Below, piece by piece: positions 10,341 to 18,896 of a DNA stretch of 64,000 nucleotides. Each line of letters opens with the position of its first letter. Positions within the stretch are counted from its first letter, which is position 1. A program made the translations under genes and the position numbers. The stretch lies in the NCBI GenBank assembly GCA_964424105.1, contig CAYRHJ010000024.1, forward strand, positions 10,255-74,254, written 5' to 3'. The DNA is from CAYRHJ01 sp964424105 (lineage in GTDB: Bacteria; Planctomycetota; Phycisphaerae; UBA1845). Under the pieces are notes generated by a model. The model had not been told where the DNA came from. It made no database searches and saw nothing but the letters and a program-made list of their open reading frames with translations.

Positions 10341-10368
10341 CGGACTCACGTTTCGTTTCTGAGAGGTT

Positions 10369-10839
10369 TCATACGAATTGCCGTACCGCGGCGACGGCCA
10401 ACCGGTCGCATTCCTCGTTTTCCGGATGACCGGCGTGACCCAGCACGTGCTCGAACGTCACCTCGTGCGGTTCGCAGGCCGCAACGAGTGCTTGCCAAAG
10501 TTCAACGTTTTTCACGGGTTCGCTGTTGGCTTTCGATCCTTTTCGCCAATTGTTCTTGATCCACTTGGGCATCCACTCGGTCATGCCCCGGGTCACGTAC
10601 TGACTGTCGGTCACGACGCGTACCGTGGTGGGTCGGGAAAGCGCCCGCAGGCCCTCAATAACGGCGGCAAGTTCCATTTGGTTGTTCGTTGTATCGGGCG
10701 CGCCGCCGGATTTTTTCTTGACCGCCCCCGACGAGACATGTTTCAGGATGTAGGCCCAGCCGCCCGGTCCGGGATTCCCGCTACAGGCTCCGTCGGTGTA
10801 TAGAATGACTTCCGGTTCAGGCATGTCGAGTTGATACAA
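10369..10839 (-). CDS. rnhA: Ribonuclease HI
   Basis: Removes RNA from RNA-DNA hybrids. The four-carboxylate site is complete: D16 (YTDGACSGNPGPGGW), E56 (NNQMELAA), D78 (VTDSQYV) and D145 (ECDRLA). The flexible-loop His is at about 135 (GHAGHPENEE) and the basic handle region is present (WIKNNWRKGS). At 156 aa it matches E. coli RNase HI. It is divergent from nothing close; its 3' end faces the RAYT gene. Confidence 0.97.
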   Translation of the reverse strand: MYQLDMPEPEVILYTDGACSGNPGPGGWAYILKHVSSGAVKKKSGGAPDTTNNQMELAAVIEGLRALSRPTTVRVVTDSQYVTRGMTEWMPKWIKNNWRKGSKANSEPVKNVELWQALVAACEPHEVTFEHVLGHAGHPENEECDRLAVAAVRQFV

Positions 10840-10887
10840 CCGTCGTCACCGGGCGGTCAAGCGGCGAAATGCGCGGGGCATCGGTGT

Positions 10888-12714
10888 TCAAGCCGACATG
10901 ACGGGCAGCGCGGTCAGCCGGCTGGGATCGATTTGCTCAAATACGTCTTCATATTGGTGTCGCAGGTACGTTTCCGGCGCGCCGCCGTGCAGATGAACCC
11001 AGGGGAAAACCTCGTCGGCAGGCCGCTCGCGATGCGCATAAAAACCAACGTCAACCCCCGCATCGTCAAACGCCCGACGCCAGATTTCCATCTTAAAATG
11101 TTCATCCCATCCGTCCAAGCGGGCCCCGTAACGATAGGCCAACTCGATCACGACGCTCAACCGCCTGTCCCCACGGGCGAACACCGCCTCCAAAACAGAT
11201 CGATCGACGTTGTGCATGCGAATCTTGACCGCCGACTTTTGACGGCCGGCCACCGATCGAAGCCGCCGCCGCACGTCATGAAAATATTCCGGTTGAGGTT
11301 GACTCGCCCACTGAAAAGGCGTGAATGGTTTCGGCACCAGCCAACCCACCGACGCCGTCACCGACGCGGGGCCACCGCGTACCTCGCGACGCTTTTCGCT
11401 GACCGCTCGACTCAGCTCGAAAATCCCATCGATGTCTTCCTGGCGCTCGCCGGGGAATCCGGCCATGAAATAAAGCTTCACGGCTTTCCATCCGGCTTCG
11501 TACGCCGCCCGAACGCCGTCCAAAAGATCCCCGTCGGAAACTTTTTTGCGAATGGCCCGCCGCATATCGTCCTGCGCGGCTTCCACGGCAATCGTCAAGC
11601 CGCCCTTGCGCACGGAATTCACCATGAACGGAATGTTGGACAACATCTTGTCCACGCGCAGCGACGGCACGGAGATGTTCACGCCGCGGGGGCCAAAGCG
11701 CTCGTTGACGCGCCCGGTTAATTCACGCAGTTCCGGATAGTCAGCCGTCGAGAGCGAGAGCAGGCCCAGTTCCTCGATGCCCGTGCTCCAATACATCCGC
11801 TCAGCCATTTCGAGAATCTGATCCACCGTCCGCAATCGCAGAGGCCGCTTGGTATATCCGGCGTGGCAGAATCGGCAACGCTGCGGACAACCGCGCATGA
11901 TCTCGATGGCGATCCGATCGTGCACGACTTGGGTATAGGGAATCAGGGGGTCGAGCGGAAACGGAGCTTGATCGAAATCCGGCGTCTGGCAGCGTTCAAT
12001 TCTAGGGCGATACGCATCCGACTTCGGGGCGATGGAATCGACCGTCCCATTGTCAGCGTAGCGAACGTCATAGCCCGAGGGCACATACGCCCAATCGAAG
12101 GACCGCGCGAAATGTTCCAACATGTCTCGTCGCCGAACTCCGCCGGCCTTCATCTCGGCGTACGAAGCCAACAGCGACCGCATCGACTCCTCTCCGTCGC
12201 CCAATACGACCAGGTCCACGAAGTCCGCCACCGGCTCGGGATTGTCCGCCTGCGGACCGCCGACCACGATCAGCGGATGGGAATCGTCCCGATCGGCCGA
12301 CCGCAACGGAATGTTGGCGAGATCGAGCATGGCCAGCAGGCCCGTGAAACACATTTCATATTGCAAGGAAATCGCAAATAGGTCGCAGTCCGCGACCGGT
12401 TGACGAGTATCCCACGTAAACAAGGGAATCTGCCGGGAACGCATGATGTTTTCGGCGTCGGGCAGCGGCAGATACACCCGTTCCGCACAAACCCCGTCGG
12501 TGTGATTACAAAGCCAATACAGAATCTGACAGCCCAGATGGCTCATCCCAATGGTGTAGGTATCAGGAAAACCGACGACAACGCGCACGCGGGCCCGCTC
12601 CCAATCCCCGCGGTTGGCGAGTTGATTGATCTCGCCGCCGATGTATTGGCTGGGCTGCCGCACGAATGGCAGCAACTCCGCGCTCACCCGGTCTTGCAAT
12701 GACTGATGCAACAC
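10888..12714 (-). CDS. B12-binding/radical SAM protein (TIGR03960-like)
   Basis: Radical SAM enzyme of unknown reaction. The N-terminal ~200 residues form a B12-binding-type fold (VVVGFPDTYTIGMSHLGCQILY; PLIVVGGPQADNPEPVADFVDLVVLGDGEE). The SAM cluster motif CxxxCxxC is in IEIMRGCPQRCRFCHAGY, followed by RPLRLRTVDQILEMAE, GLLSLSTADY and AVEAAQDDMRRAIRKK, all characteristic of the TIGR03960 group. At 608 aa it matches the family's radical SAM part. The DUF2344 partner often fused or adjacent in other bacteria is not seen here. The function remains unassigned. Confidence 0.88.
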   Translation of the reverse strand: MLHQSLQDRVSAELLPFVRQPSQYIGGEINQLANRGDWERARVRVVVGFPDTYTIGMSHLGCQILYWLCNHTDGVCAERVYLPLPDAENIMRSRQIPLFTWDTRQPVADCDLFAISLQYEMCFTGLLAMLDLANIPLRSADRDDSHPLIVVGGPQADNPEPVADFVDLVVLGDGEESMRSLLASYAEMKAGGVRRRDMLEHFARSFDWAYVPSGYDVRYADNGTVDSIAPKSDAYRPRIERCQTPDFDQAPFPLDPLIPYTQVVHDRIAIEIMRGCPQRCRFCHAGYTKRPLRLRTVDQILEMAERMYWSTGIEELGLLSLSTADYPELRELTGRVNERFGPRGVNISVPSLRVDKMLSNIPFMVNSVRKGGLTIAVEAAQDDMRRAIRKKVSDGDLLDGVRAAYEAGWKAVKLYFMAGFPGERQEDIDGIFELSRAVSEKRREVRGGPASVTASVGWLVPKPFTPFQWASQPQPEYFHDVRRRLRSVAGRQKSAVKIRMHNVDRSVLEAVFARGDRRLSVVIELAYRYGARLDGWDEHFKMEIWRRAFDDAGVDVGFYAHRERPADEVFPWVHLHGGAPETYLRHQYEDVFEQIDPSRLTALPVMSA

Positions 12715-12897
12715 GTTGAATCGTTCCCCCTGCCGCGTTGCGGAGTCTGGAAAACGTTCACAACCCGCTCGATCATCCGTTTCCGCGACAAGCTGATTCT
12801 ACGCAAAAACGCCGGCCTTGTCACCCGAACAAATCGGACCCCATCGACGCGGGCTGTTGTTGTACCGTGTCCTCGCAAGACCTAAACTTCACCGGTC

Positions 12898-13761
12898 ATG
12901 ATGAAGCCCCACCCTGTCCATCGACTTCGCGTTATATTTCGTGTTGGCCGTTTCACGCGTCGTGGGCTTACCGCTGTGGAGTTGGGCGCCGTCATCGTGA
13001 TCATTGCGATCGCCCTCGCGATCCTCATACCTGCCGTCAAAAGGTTGATTCAACGCACGTCCGCCCTGACGTGCTCCCAGCAATTACGTACGATTTATCG
13101 TGCCTGCGACTCCTACCAGCTTGAATACGGAGATTGGCTGCCGGACATGGCTACGCTCGATTCGGAATGGTCGCTCCAGTCCCCGCCATCGACATGGTTC
13201 ACACACCTCCCGCCTCAATACGTAGCGGACTTGTCCATGTTGATTTGTCCGGCTGACCCAGCCCGACCGCTTATCGACTTGGATCTACCGTTGGATCAAC
13301 GACCTGACCCCCACAACGCTTCAAGCTATGGAATGAATAGCCTGCTTCCTATCTTGGGTTTGACGAACTTCCGGTCCGCCCCTTCCGAACGGCCGGCGGA
13401 AACGATCCTGCTCGCTGACATGGGACCCGATCACGCGCTGGCGTTGGTTCAAACGATTGACGGTCTCGGGCGATCACACGGTTGGCTGCCGTGGGACGAC
13501 CGGTTCATCCCCGCGGAGGCTGGCCTGACGCATTCCTGGTTGACTGACAGGCATTTTGGACACATTAACGTTCAAAGCATGGACGGGGCTGTCCACCTCG
13601 TTCGGACGAGCGAGATGAAGATCGAGCGGATACGATCCTATTACGGCGACTGTGCAGCCGGCAAGTGTCCGCTGTGCAAGCCGCTGTCTGTGCCGCACTA
13701 TTCGTTCGCGTCAGACCGGTTGTTCTGGTGGACGGGGGAATTGCCTGTTGGAAACCCATGA
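12898..13761 (+). CDS. Prepilin-like exported protein (type II pseudopilin N-terminus, H-X9-DG C-terminus)
   Basis: Carries a type IV prepilin-like leader, RRGLTAVELGAVIVIIAIALAILIP (residues about 21-45). Prepilin peptidase would cut after the Gly, and the Glu at mature position 5 is present. A ~240-residue globular part follows, with a C-terminal RHFGHINVQSMDGAVH, which fits the H-X9-DG motif of planctomycete DUF1559-type proteins. A CAAGKCPLC motif lies near the C-terminus (about residues 255-265). The start may be ATG 12898 or 12901. It is probably assembled through the type II secretion or pilus pathway; its partner genes are not in the window. Confidence 0.82.
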   Translation: MMKPHPVHRLRVIFRVGRFTRRGLTAVELGAVIVIIAIALAILIPAVKRLIQRTSALTCSQQLRTIYRACDSYQLEYGDWLPDMATLDSEWSLQSPPSTWFTHLPPQYVADLSMLICPADPARPLIDLDLPLDQRPDPHNASSYGMNSLLPILGLTNFRSAPSERPAETILLADMGPDHALALVQTIDGLGRSHGWLPWDDRFIPAEAGLTHSWLTDRHFGHINVQSMDGAVHLVRTSEMKIERIRSYYGDCAAGKCPLCKPLSVPHYSFASDRLFWWTGELPVGNP

Positions 13762-13821
13762 ACATTCGAATTTCGCATCAACGATCAGGCGATTGGACCT
13801 CTTGAAAGGGGACGGGGTTCC

Positions 13822-14307
13822 GTGATCAGTTCGCAATTCAGTGACGATACGAACCGAAGTGCCGACCGAATGGGTCGCCGGACGGGTCGGACCGCGATAG
13901 ACAGTTTTGCTGCGGCCTGCCTGGTGGGCATGGGTCTGCTGTCGTTTTGGTCGGTGAGCCGCCCGCAACCCGTGACACCGGCTGTGCAACGTCATCTGTC
14001 CGATGTTCAAGTTCAGTTCCGCTGCCCCGATGGTCATGAATTCACGCGATCCGGCAGAATCAACCGCCCGAAATGCCCGGAATGCGAGCGCGAGTCAGAC
14101 ACGGCCGTCACCTACTATTGTCCAGAACATGGTGAACTCCGCGCACTGATTCGGTTCGTCAGAATCGCAACGGAACCTGAGCGCGTTTCCGCGGTCAGTT
14201 TTCGATTTCGCATTTGGACGCCTGTGACAGGGCAGATTCGGTGCCCGGATTGCGGGTTGTCGCTGCGTGCCAAGAAAGTCAACCCGTTCGCCCATCAGTT
14301 GGAATAG
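13822..14307 (+). CDS. Small membrane protein with paired CxxC zinc-ribbon motifs
   Basis: Not a family I recognise. It has 161 residues with one hydrophobic segment at about 28-46 (SFAAACLVGMGLLSFWSVS), then a Cys-rich domain: FRCPDGHEF, KCPECERE, YYCPEHGEL and IRCPDCGLSL, resembling two zinc ribbons. It follows the prepilin-like gene by 60 bp on the same strand, and the two may be co-expressed. GTG and ATG starts are possible; the annotated start is the one giving the full hydrophobic segment. Confidence 0.65.
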   Translation: MISSQFSDDTNRSADRMGRRTGRTAIDSFAAACLVGMGLLSFWSVSRPQPVTPAVQRHLSDVQVQFRCPDGHEFTRSGRINRPKCPECERESDTAVTYYCPEHGELRALIRFVRIATEPERVSAVSFRFRIWTPVTGQIRCPDCGLSLRAKKVNPFAHQLE

Positions 14308-14974
14308 CGTGACGTTTCCGCCGAAGTCAACGATCTGTCGAATATCGGTACTTCGGCTTGTGATAACAAACTAGGGGTTTTCGGCACACGCTGACAAAAA
14401 CTGACATCGAATTCAGTTTTTAGTCAACGAGGCGTGTTACCAACACTTTCAGGAATTAAGCGTACCGTTTATCTGGTTGGCGTGTCCTTGTTGGCGTTGT
14501 TTTGGGCTTGTTTCAGTACATCCAAACGGCGACTTTAATGCCAAGATTCTGGCATCTTTTTGCATCACCAGCCGAAATCTGGTGTATACTATGGGCGTAG
14601 GGAAGCGGTGGGTGTCTGCCCGTGGAGCGTGGACCCGGCTGCGAATCACACCCCTCCCGAAACATTCCCATTGGGATCGGTCATAGGCCGAACCTGATCC
14701 AACGACAATCTTGACCTATAGGCGGAAGTTGCCGACCGCGGTTGCGTTTCGCGCCCGGCGTGGGCGTGCAGCAGAACATCCGCGGGCGCGTAGGGCGCGG
14801 AAATGCGCCTTGTCCAGGTCAGCGTTGCGTGCGGGCGGCTGAAAGGAGTCGTTCAGATGCGTTAGACAATTGCCGGTTTGAATGTGTCGGTTTTTGCCAG
14901 ATAGATGTTTGATGTTTGAGAAGAGTTGATTGAAACGCGCTAACCAGGCGCATCAAGTGGAAGGAATTCTGTTT
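14308..14974 (+). other. 667-bp intergenic region with hairpins and a promoter-like block
   Basis: No convincing protein gene. It contains a bidirectional terminator-like hairpin (14396-14421), the palindrome ATGCCA-6-TGGCAT (14538-14555), and the inverted repeat CACCAG/CTGGTG (14566-14584) directly before a -10-like TATACT (14585-14590). No good -35 is visible. Downstream of the -10, about 300 bp of GC-rich, self-complementary sequence (for example GGTGGGTGT at about 14607 with ACACCC at 14646) precedes the exported-protein gene. This suggests a long structured 5' leader or a separate RNA. Confidence 0.45.
14396..14421. terminator. Symmetric A/T-flanked hairpin, likely bidirectional terminator
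   Basis: Perfect 9-bp inverted repeat AAAAACTGA/TCAGTTTTT with an 8-nt loop. The U-tract in both orientations suits termination in both directions. It lies about 90 bp after the zinc-ribbon gene. Confidence 0.6.
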
Positions 14975-15394
14975 ATGAGCACCAAGAGTTTGACGGTTTC
15001 AGTTTTGGCGATTGTGGCTGCGTTACTAGTTTTCCTCGGCCCCTTGGCCGCCCAGGATCGCCCGGGGATGAACCGCCCCACCATGGGCAAGGAAGTCACC
15101 TTGAGCGGACAGGTTGTCGACCTGCATTGTTTTATGACAGGGCAGTTTCCGTCGGCTGATCGTGCAAAATGCACTGCCGACTGCATCCGCAGCGGCGTGC
15201 CGGCGGCGTTGAGCACGGATTCGGGCGTGTATGTCCTGGGACAGGGTCCGACCGGTCCGGCCAAGGCATTGACCGCGCACGCGTTCCAAAACGTCGACAT
15301 CGTCGGCAAGGTTTTTGAAAAGGGCGGCGTTCGATACGTGGACATCACGTCGATTACGCCCGCCAACGATGACGAGCCGGCAGACCAGGACTAG
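14975..15394 (+). CDS. Small exported protein, unknown function
   Basis: Not recognised beyond export. It has a clear signal peptide, MSTKSLTVSVLAIVAALLVF, with probable cleavage near LAAQ (about residues 25-27). The mature domain is ~112 aa with two short Cys motifs (DLHCFM; AKCTADC). A segment TLSGQVVDLHCFMTG...ALTAHAFQNVDIVGKV...YVDITSI resembles a small OB or beta-barrel domain found in planctomycete secreted proteins. ATG 14975 is chosen over an upstream TTG because it begins the signal peptide and follows AAGGA. It is followed by a tiny gene and a terminator. Confidence 0.7.
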   Translation: MSTKSLTVSVLAIVAALLVFLGPLAAQDRPGMNRPTMGKEVTLSGQVVDLHCFMTGQFPSADRAKCTADCIRSGVPAALSTDSGVYVLGQGPTGPAKALTAHAFQNVDIVGKVFEKGGVRYVDITSITPANDDEPADQD

Positions 15395-15538
15395 GCATGA
15401 TCGAGCGGGAATCCGGAACGGTTCTTGCCTTTCGGTTCCCGAATTGGATCAAGATCAATTTCACCGCTGTGTAGGCGGTGATATGTCGGTTGGGGTTCGG
15501 TTGAAACTGAACCCACGAATAATGAAGGAGCAATGGTA

Positions 15539-15694
15539 ATGGCAACCAATTCAATGCCAGGTAAGGGTGGATCGAAGACTCCGGCTTCCAGTAAGCCACA
15601 AACGACGAGCACGCCGGGCGCCAAGCCAGCGACACCGGGCACGTCCAGCGGCAAGCCCGCGTCGCCGCCCTCGTCAAAACCGATTCGCAAGTAA
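15539..15694 (+). CDS. 51-aa low-complexity Pro/Ser/Thr/Lys protein
   Basis: Short gene between the exported-protein gene and a terminator. It has a good AAGGAG 9 bp before the ATG. The product begins MATNSMPGKGGSK and is made almost entirely of Gly, Ser, Thr, Pro, Lys and Ala (TPGAKPATPGTSSGKPASPP), ending SSKPIRK. It is basic and presumably unstructured, comparable with short H1-like or mucin-like tails. Coding status rests on the ribosome site, frame and terminator only. Confidence 0.55.
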   Translation: MATNSMPGKGGSKTPASSKPQTTSTPGAKPATPGTSSGKPASPPSSKPIRK

Positions 15695-15733
15695 CCATCC
15701 TAGCCCTCGGGGCTTGAGAATTTGATGGGTAGC

Positions 15734-15780
15734 AAGGAGCGGACGAGATTCAACCGGATCTCCGTTCGCTCCTTTGCGTT
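15734..15780 (+). terminator. Rho-independent terminator after the small basic protein gene
   Basis: Long hairpin AAGGAGCG...CGCTCCTT (outer arms 15734-15741 and 15767-15774) with inner GAGAT/ATCTC pairing, followed by TGCGTTT. It closes the two-gene small-protein unit. Confidence 0.6.
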
Positions 15781-16148
15781 TCCAGGGTTGAAATCAACCG
15801 GCACCTGTGACTTTCAAGCGGTCGCCCGGCTCGTTGACTTCGGGTTCGGGGCACGCTACTCTAGTCGGCCTCGGCCATGATTGGCTGATGCTGACGAACA
15901 CCCGGGATTCACGGGGCGGTCAGGATGACCTGACGACGGGCCTGCCTTTTCGCGGCGGAAGGCTCGAGCCTCAAACCCGGGCGGTCCAAGCCGGACCGAT
16001 GCCGCGGCCCGTCGCGTGGCTTGTAACGTTCGTATAGTTAATAGATTGCGCTCGAGGTGCTTTAACCGGCTCTTCGGCTTTTGATGAAGCGGGGCGGCTT
16101 TTTTGCGCCGTGGGTACTCGTGACCGGCCGCGATCGCCCTGCGGGGTT

Positions 16149-16220
16149 TACCCGGTGGTGTAATCGGTAACACACCAGGTTTTGGTCCTGGTATTCCAGG
16201 TTCGAGTCCTGGCCGGGTAG
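16149..16220 (+). tRNA. tRNA-Gln (anticodon TTG)
   Basis: Complete cloverleaf: acceptor TACCCGG/CCGGGTA, D arm GTG/CAC, anticodon stem CCAGG/CCTGG with loop TTTTGGT (anticodon TTG, reading CAA), and T arm with GGTTCGAGTCC. Base 16220 is the discriminator G. CCA is not encoded. It lies 4 bp before the GlmU-like gene and may share its transcript. Confidence 0.96.
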
Positions 16221-16224
16221 TGAG

Positions 16225-17211
16225 ATGAATTTAATGGCTGAACGGGCGGCCATCATCTTGGCGGCAGGCAAGAGCACTCGTATGCGGAGTGATCTAGCCA
16301 AGGTTTTGCATGAGGTCTGCGGCCAACCGATTTTGGAATATGTGATTGGGGCTTGTGAGACGGTTGGCGTGAGTCGACTGGTGATCGTTGTCGGACATGG
16401 CAAAGAGGCGGTCAAGCATAGGTTTTGCGACCGGCGAAACATTACGTGGATCGAGCAGGCTGAACAGAAGGGGACGGGACATGCTGCGTTGGTTTGCGAA
16501 TCGGAGTTGGGCCAGTTTCGTGGACCCATCCTGGTGATCGCAGGAGATATGCCCTTGGTCCGCCCGGACGCGATACAGATGCTCTTGGATCACCAGGAGA
16601 ATTCCGCCGCGGGTGTGACATTGGCTAGCTCGATGTTCGACAATCCGACGGGTTACGGACGCATCGTGCGTGACGAATCGCGGAGGTTGTCCGGCATCGT
16701 GGAAGAGGTTGATTGTAGTCCGGAGCAGAAGGCGATATCCGAAGTGAACATCAGTTACTATTGTTTCGACGGGCGGCGCCTGTTCGATACGCTGCATCAA
16801 TTGAGGCCGAACAACGCCAAGGGCGAGTATTACATCACAGACGCGGTGCGTATCATGATTGACAACGGTCACGGGGCCGAGGCGATGTCCGCGGTGCCGC
16901 AGGCGGACGCCGAGGGCATCAATTCGCGGGCCGATCTGGCTAGGGTAAACGGGTTGATGCAACGTCGCATCCAAGAAAGCTGGATGAACCAAGGGGTCAC
17001 GATCATCGACCCCACAAGTACGTGGATCGAGGCGGGTTGTGAAATCGGGACGGATACAACGATCCACCCGTTCAGTCACGTTGGCACGGGCGTCCGTTTG
17101 GGTAGCGGGTGTCGAGTGGGACCTTTTGCGCACGTCGCGGCGGGCGAGAGGATTCTCGACAACGCCGTGATCGGACCGGTCTTCGCCGCGGAAACCAGCG
17201 TGTCATCATGA
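16225..17211 (+). CDS. UDP-N-acetylglucosamine pyrophosphorylase, GlmU N-terminal type (acetyltransferase half missing)
   Basis: Uridylyltransferase making UDP-GlcNAc from GlcNAc-1-P and UTP. The nucleotidyltransferase signature LAAGKSTRMRSDLAKVLHEVCG is at residues 12-33, with AGDMPLV and the family NNAKGEYYITDAV present. After the linker there are only about four left-handed beta-helix hexapeptides (VTIIDPTSTWIEAGCEIG...), and the protein stops at 328 aa, against about 456 in E. coli GlmU. The acetyltransferase catalytic region is absent, so GlcN-1-P acetylation must come from elsewhere. Its TGA overlaps the prs ATG (ATGA), implying translational coupling. ATG 16225 or 16234 may be the start. 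Confidence 0.88.
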   Translation: MNLMAERAAIILAAGKSTRMRSDLAKVLHEVCGQPILEYVIGACETVGVSRLVIVVGHGKEAVKHRFCDRRNITWIEQAEQKGTGHAALVCESELGQFRGPILVIAGDMPLVRPDAIQMLLDHQENSAAGVTLASSMFDNPTGYGRIVRDESRRLSGIVEEVDCSPEQKAISEVNISYYCFDGRRLFDTLHQLRPNNAKGEYYITDAVRIMIDNGHGAEAMSAVPQADAEGINSRADLARVNGLMQRRIQESWMNQGVTIIDPTSTWIEAGCEIGTDTTIHPFSHVGTGVRLGSGCRVGPFAHVAAGERILDNAVIGPVFAAETSVSS

Positions 17212-18185
17212 TGAATCGCCCCATCATTGAGAACAATGGTGACCTGGGACGACTGCGAATCTTCGCTGGGAGCAGCGTTCCCGACCTGGCGGATCGGATT
17301 TGCAAGTCCATCGGGATTCGGCGTGGCCGAGTCGCCATTGACCGGTTCCCCGATGGCGAACAGCTTATCAAGCTGGAGGACGACGTTCGCGGGAAAGACT
17401 GTTTTATCGTGCAATCCACCTGTCCGCCGGTGAATGACAACCTGGTGCAGTTGCTGATATTCATTGACTGCCTGAGGCGGGCGAGTGCGGATCGGATTAC
17501 GGCGGTGATCCCCTATTTCGGCTATGCGAGGCAGGATCGAAAATCAGAGGGAAGGACGCCCATCACGGCGAAGCTGGTGGCCAACATGATCGCCAGCGCG
17601 GGCGTGGACCGTGTGCTGACGATGGATCTTCACGCGGATCAGATTCAAGGGTTTTTCGATATCCCGGTGGATCATCTGGCGGCGGCGCCGGTGCTGTGTG
17701 AGCATTTTACGAACCTGAATCTGCCGGATACGACCGTGGTTTCGCCCGACGTTGGTAACATCAAGACAGCCAGCGCGTTTACGTCGAGGCTTGGGGCGGA
17801 GCTGGCGGTCATTCACAAACGGCGAGATACCGGCCAACACGCCACGGCGGTGCGAATCATCGGAGACGTGCAGGGAAAGACGGTGTGTATTTTTGATGAC
17901 ATGGTCACCACGGCGGGCACGGCCTGCGAGGCCGCCAAGCTGGTTCGGGAACATGGGGCCACCCAGGTGTGCCTGGGCGCTACGCACGCGGTGTTTGCCG
18001 GCCCGGCCATTGAACGATTGAAGAAAGCGGAATTTCGATACATCGTGGTGACGGACACGATTCCGCTAAGTGAGGAAGCCAAGTGTTCGTTGAAGAATTT
18101 GACGGTGCTTTCCGTGGCGGACCTGATCGGCGAAGCGATTCGCCGCATTCATACGCATGAATCGGTGAGCGCTTTGTTTTGCTAA
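17208..18185 (+). CDS. prs: Ribose-phosphate pyrophosphokinase (PRPP synthase)
   Basis: Makes PRPP from ribose-5-phosphate and ATP. Diagnostic segments: RFPDGEQLIKLEDDVRGKDCFIVQS, the FGYARQDRKSEGRTPITAKLVANMI flexible loop, MDLHADQIQGFFDIPVDHL, and the PRPP loop VCIFDDMVTTAGTACEAA. At about 325 aa it is full length for class I enzymes. The start is ATG 17208 or 17211; 17208 overlaps the upstream stop as ATGA. It is part of a run with tRNA-Gln and glmU(N), and 43 bp before rplY. Confidence 0.96.
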   Translation: MMNRPIIENNGDLGRLRIFAGSSVPDLADRICKSIGIRRGRVAIDRFPDGEQLIKLEDDVRGKDCFIVQSTCPPVNDNLVQLLIFIDCLRRASADRITAVIPYFGYARQDRKSEGRTPITAKLVANMIASAGVDRVLTMDLHADQIQGFFDIPVDHLAAAPVLCEHFTNLNLPDTTVVSPDVGNIKTASAFTSRLGAELAVIHKRRDTGQHATAVRIIGDVQGKTVCIFDDMVTTAGTACEAAKLVREHGATQVCLGATHAVFAGPAIERLKKAEFRYIVVTDTIPLSEEAKCSLKNLTVLSVADLIGEAIRRIHTHESVSALFC

Positions 18186-18228
18186 GCGGCTGCGGGCTGC
18201 GGGTGTAAGAGTATAGGAGAAGATCAAC

Positions 18229-18873
18229 GTGGATATTCCAACCATTCAGGCTGAGGCTCGGACGCATTTGGGGAGCAAGGTCAATCGGCGCATTCGAAAG
18301 GCGGGGCAATTGCCGGGCATCATCTATGGTCACGGAGAAGAACCGGAGCCGATCGCCGTCTCCGCCCACGACATGAATCTACATGTCCAGCACGGCGCGC
18401 GAATATTGAACGTCGATATTGGTGGAACGGCCAACAAATACCTGATCAAAGACGTTCAGTTCGATCATCTTCAAAAAGACATTATCCATTTTGATTTGGC
18501 GCGGGTTGGTCTGCACGAACGTGTACAGGTCGAGGTGGGCATTGAACTGCGCGGGATTCCCAAGGGCGTCGCGGAAGGCGGGATTCTGGAGACGATGCGC
18601 AACAGCCTTCGCGTGGAGTGTGAGGTGTTGTCCATTCCGAAGACGCTGCACCCCTCGGTGGCGCATCTGGAAGTGGGGCAATCATTGTTGGTCAAGGAGA
18701 TCGCGCTGCCCGAGGGCGTCGTGACGTTGGATGACCCGGAGGAAAAGGTGGCGATGGTTCGCATGCTGGCCATCCACGACGAGGAAACTCCGTTGGAAGG
18801 GGCGGAAGTGGCTGGGCCCGCGGAGCCTGAACGAATCGGAAGAGTGGCCGAAACGGACGAGGACAAGAGCTAA
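18229..18873 (+). CDS. rplY: 50S ribosomal protein L25 (Ctc form)
   Basis: 5S rRNA-binding protein in the longer two-domain form. The N-terminal domain (ARTHLGSKVNRRIRKAGQLPGIIYGHG...) is followed by the TL5/Ctc C-terminal domain (VQVEVGIELRGIPKGVAEGGILE). A final acidic tail (ETDEDKS) is lineage-specific. GTG 18229 is preceded by AGGAGAAG. In many bacteria prs, rplY and pth are neighbours, as here. Confidence 0.95.
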   Translation: MDIPTIQAEARTHLGSKVNRRIRKAGQLPGIIYGHGEEPEPIAVSAHDMNLHVQHGARILNVDIGGTANKYLIKDVQFDHLQKDIIHFDLARVGLHERVQVEVGIELRGIPKGVAEGGILETMRNSLRVECEVLSIPKTLHPSVAHLEVGQSLLVKEIALPEGVVTLDDPEEKVAMVRMLAIHDEETPLEGAEVAGPAEPERIGRVAETDEDKS

Positions 18874-18896
18874 CGGTGAGATGGGTGTGAAGACCC

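Noticed and set aside
14596..14690. RNase P, SRP or tmRNA gene
   Set aside because: None of the invariant sequences of these RNAs could be found in the stretch, so it is only listed as a structured region.
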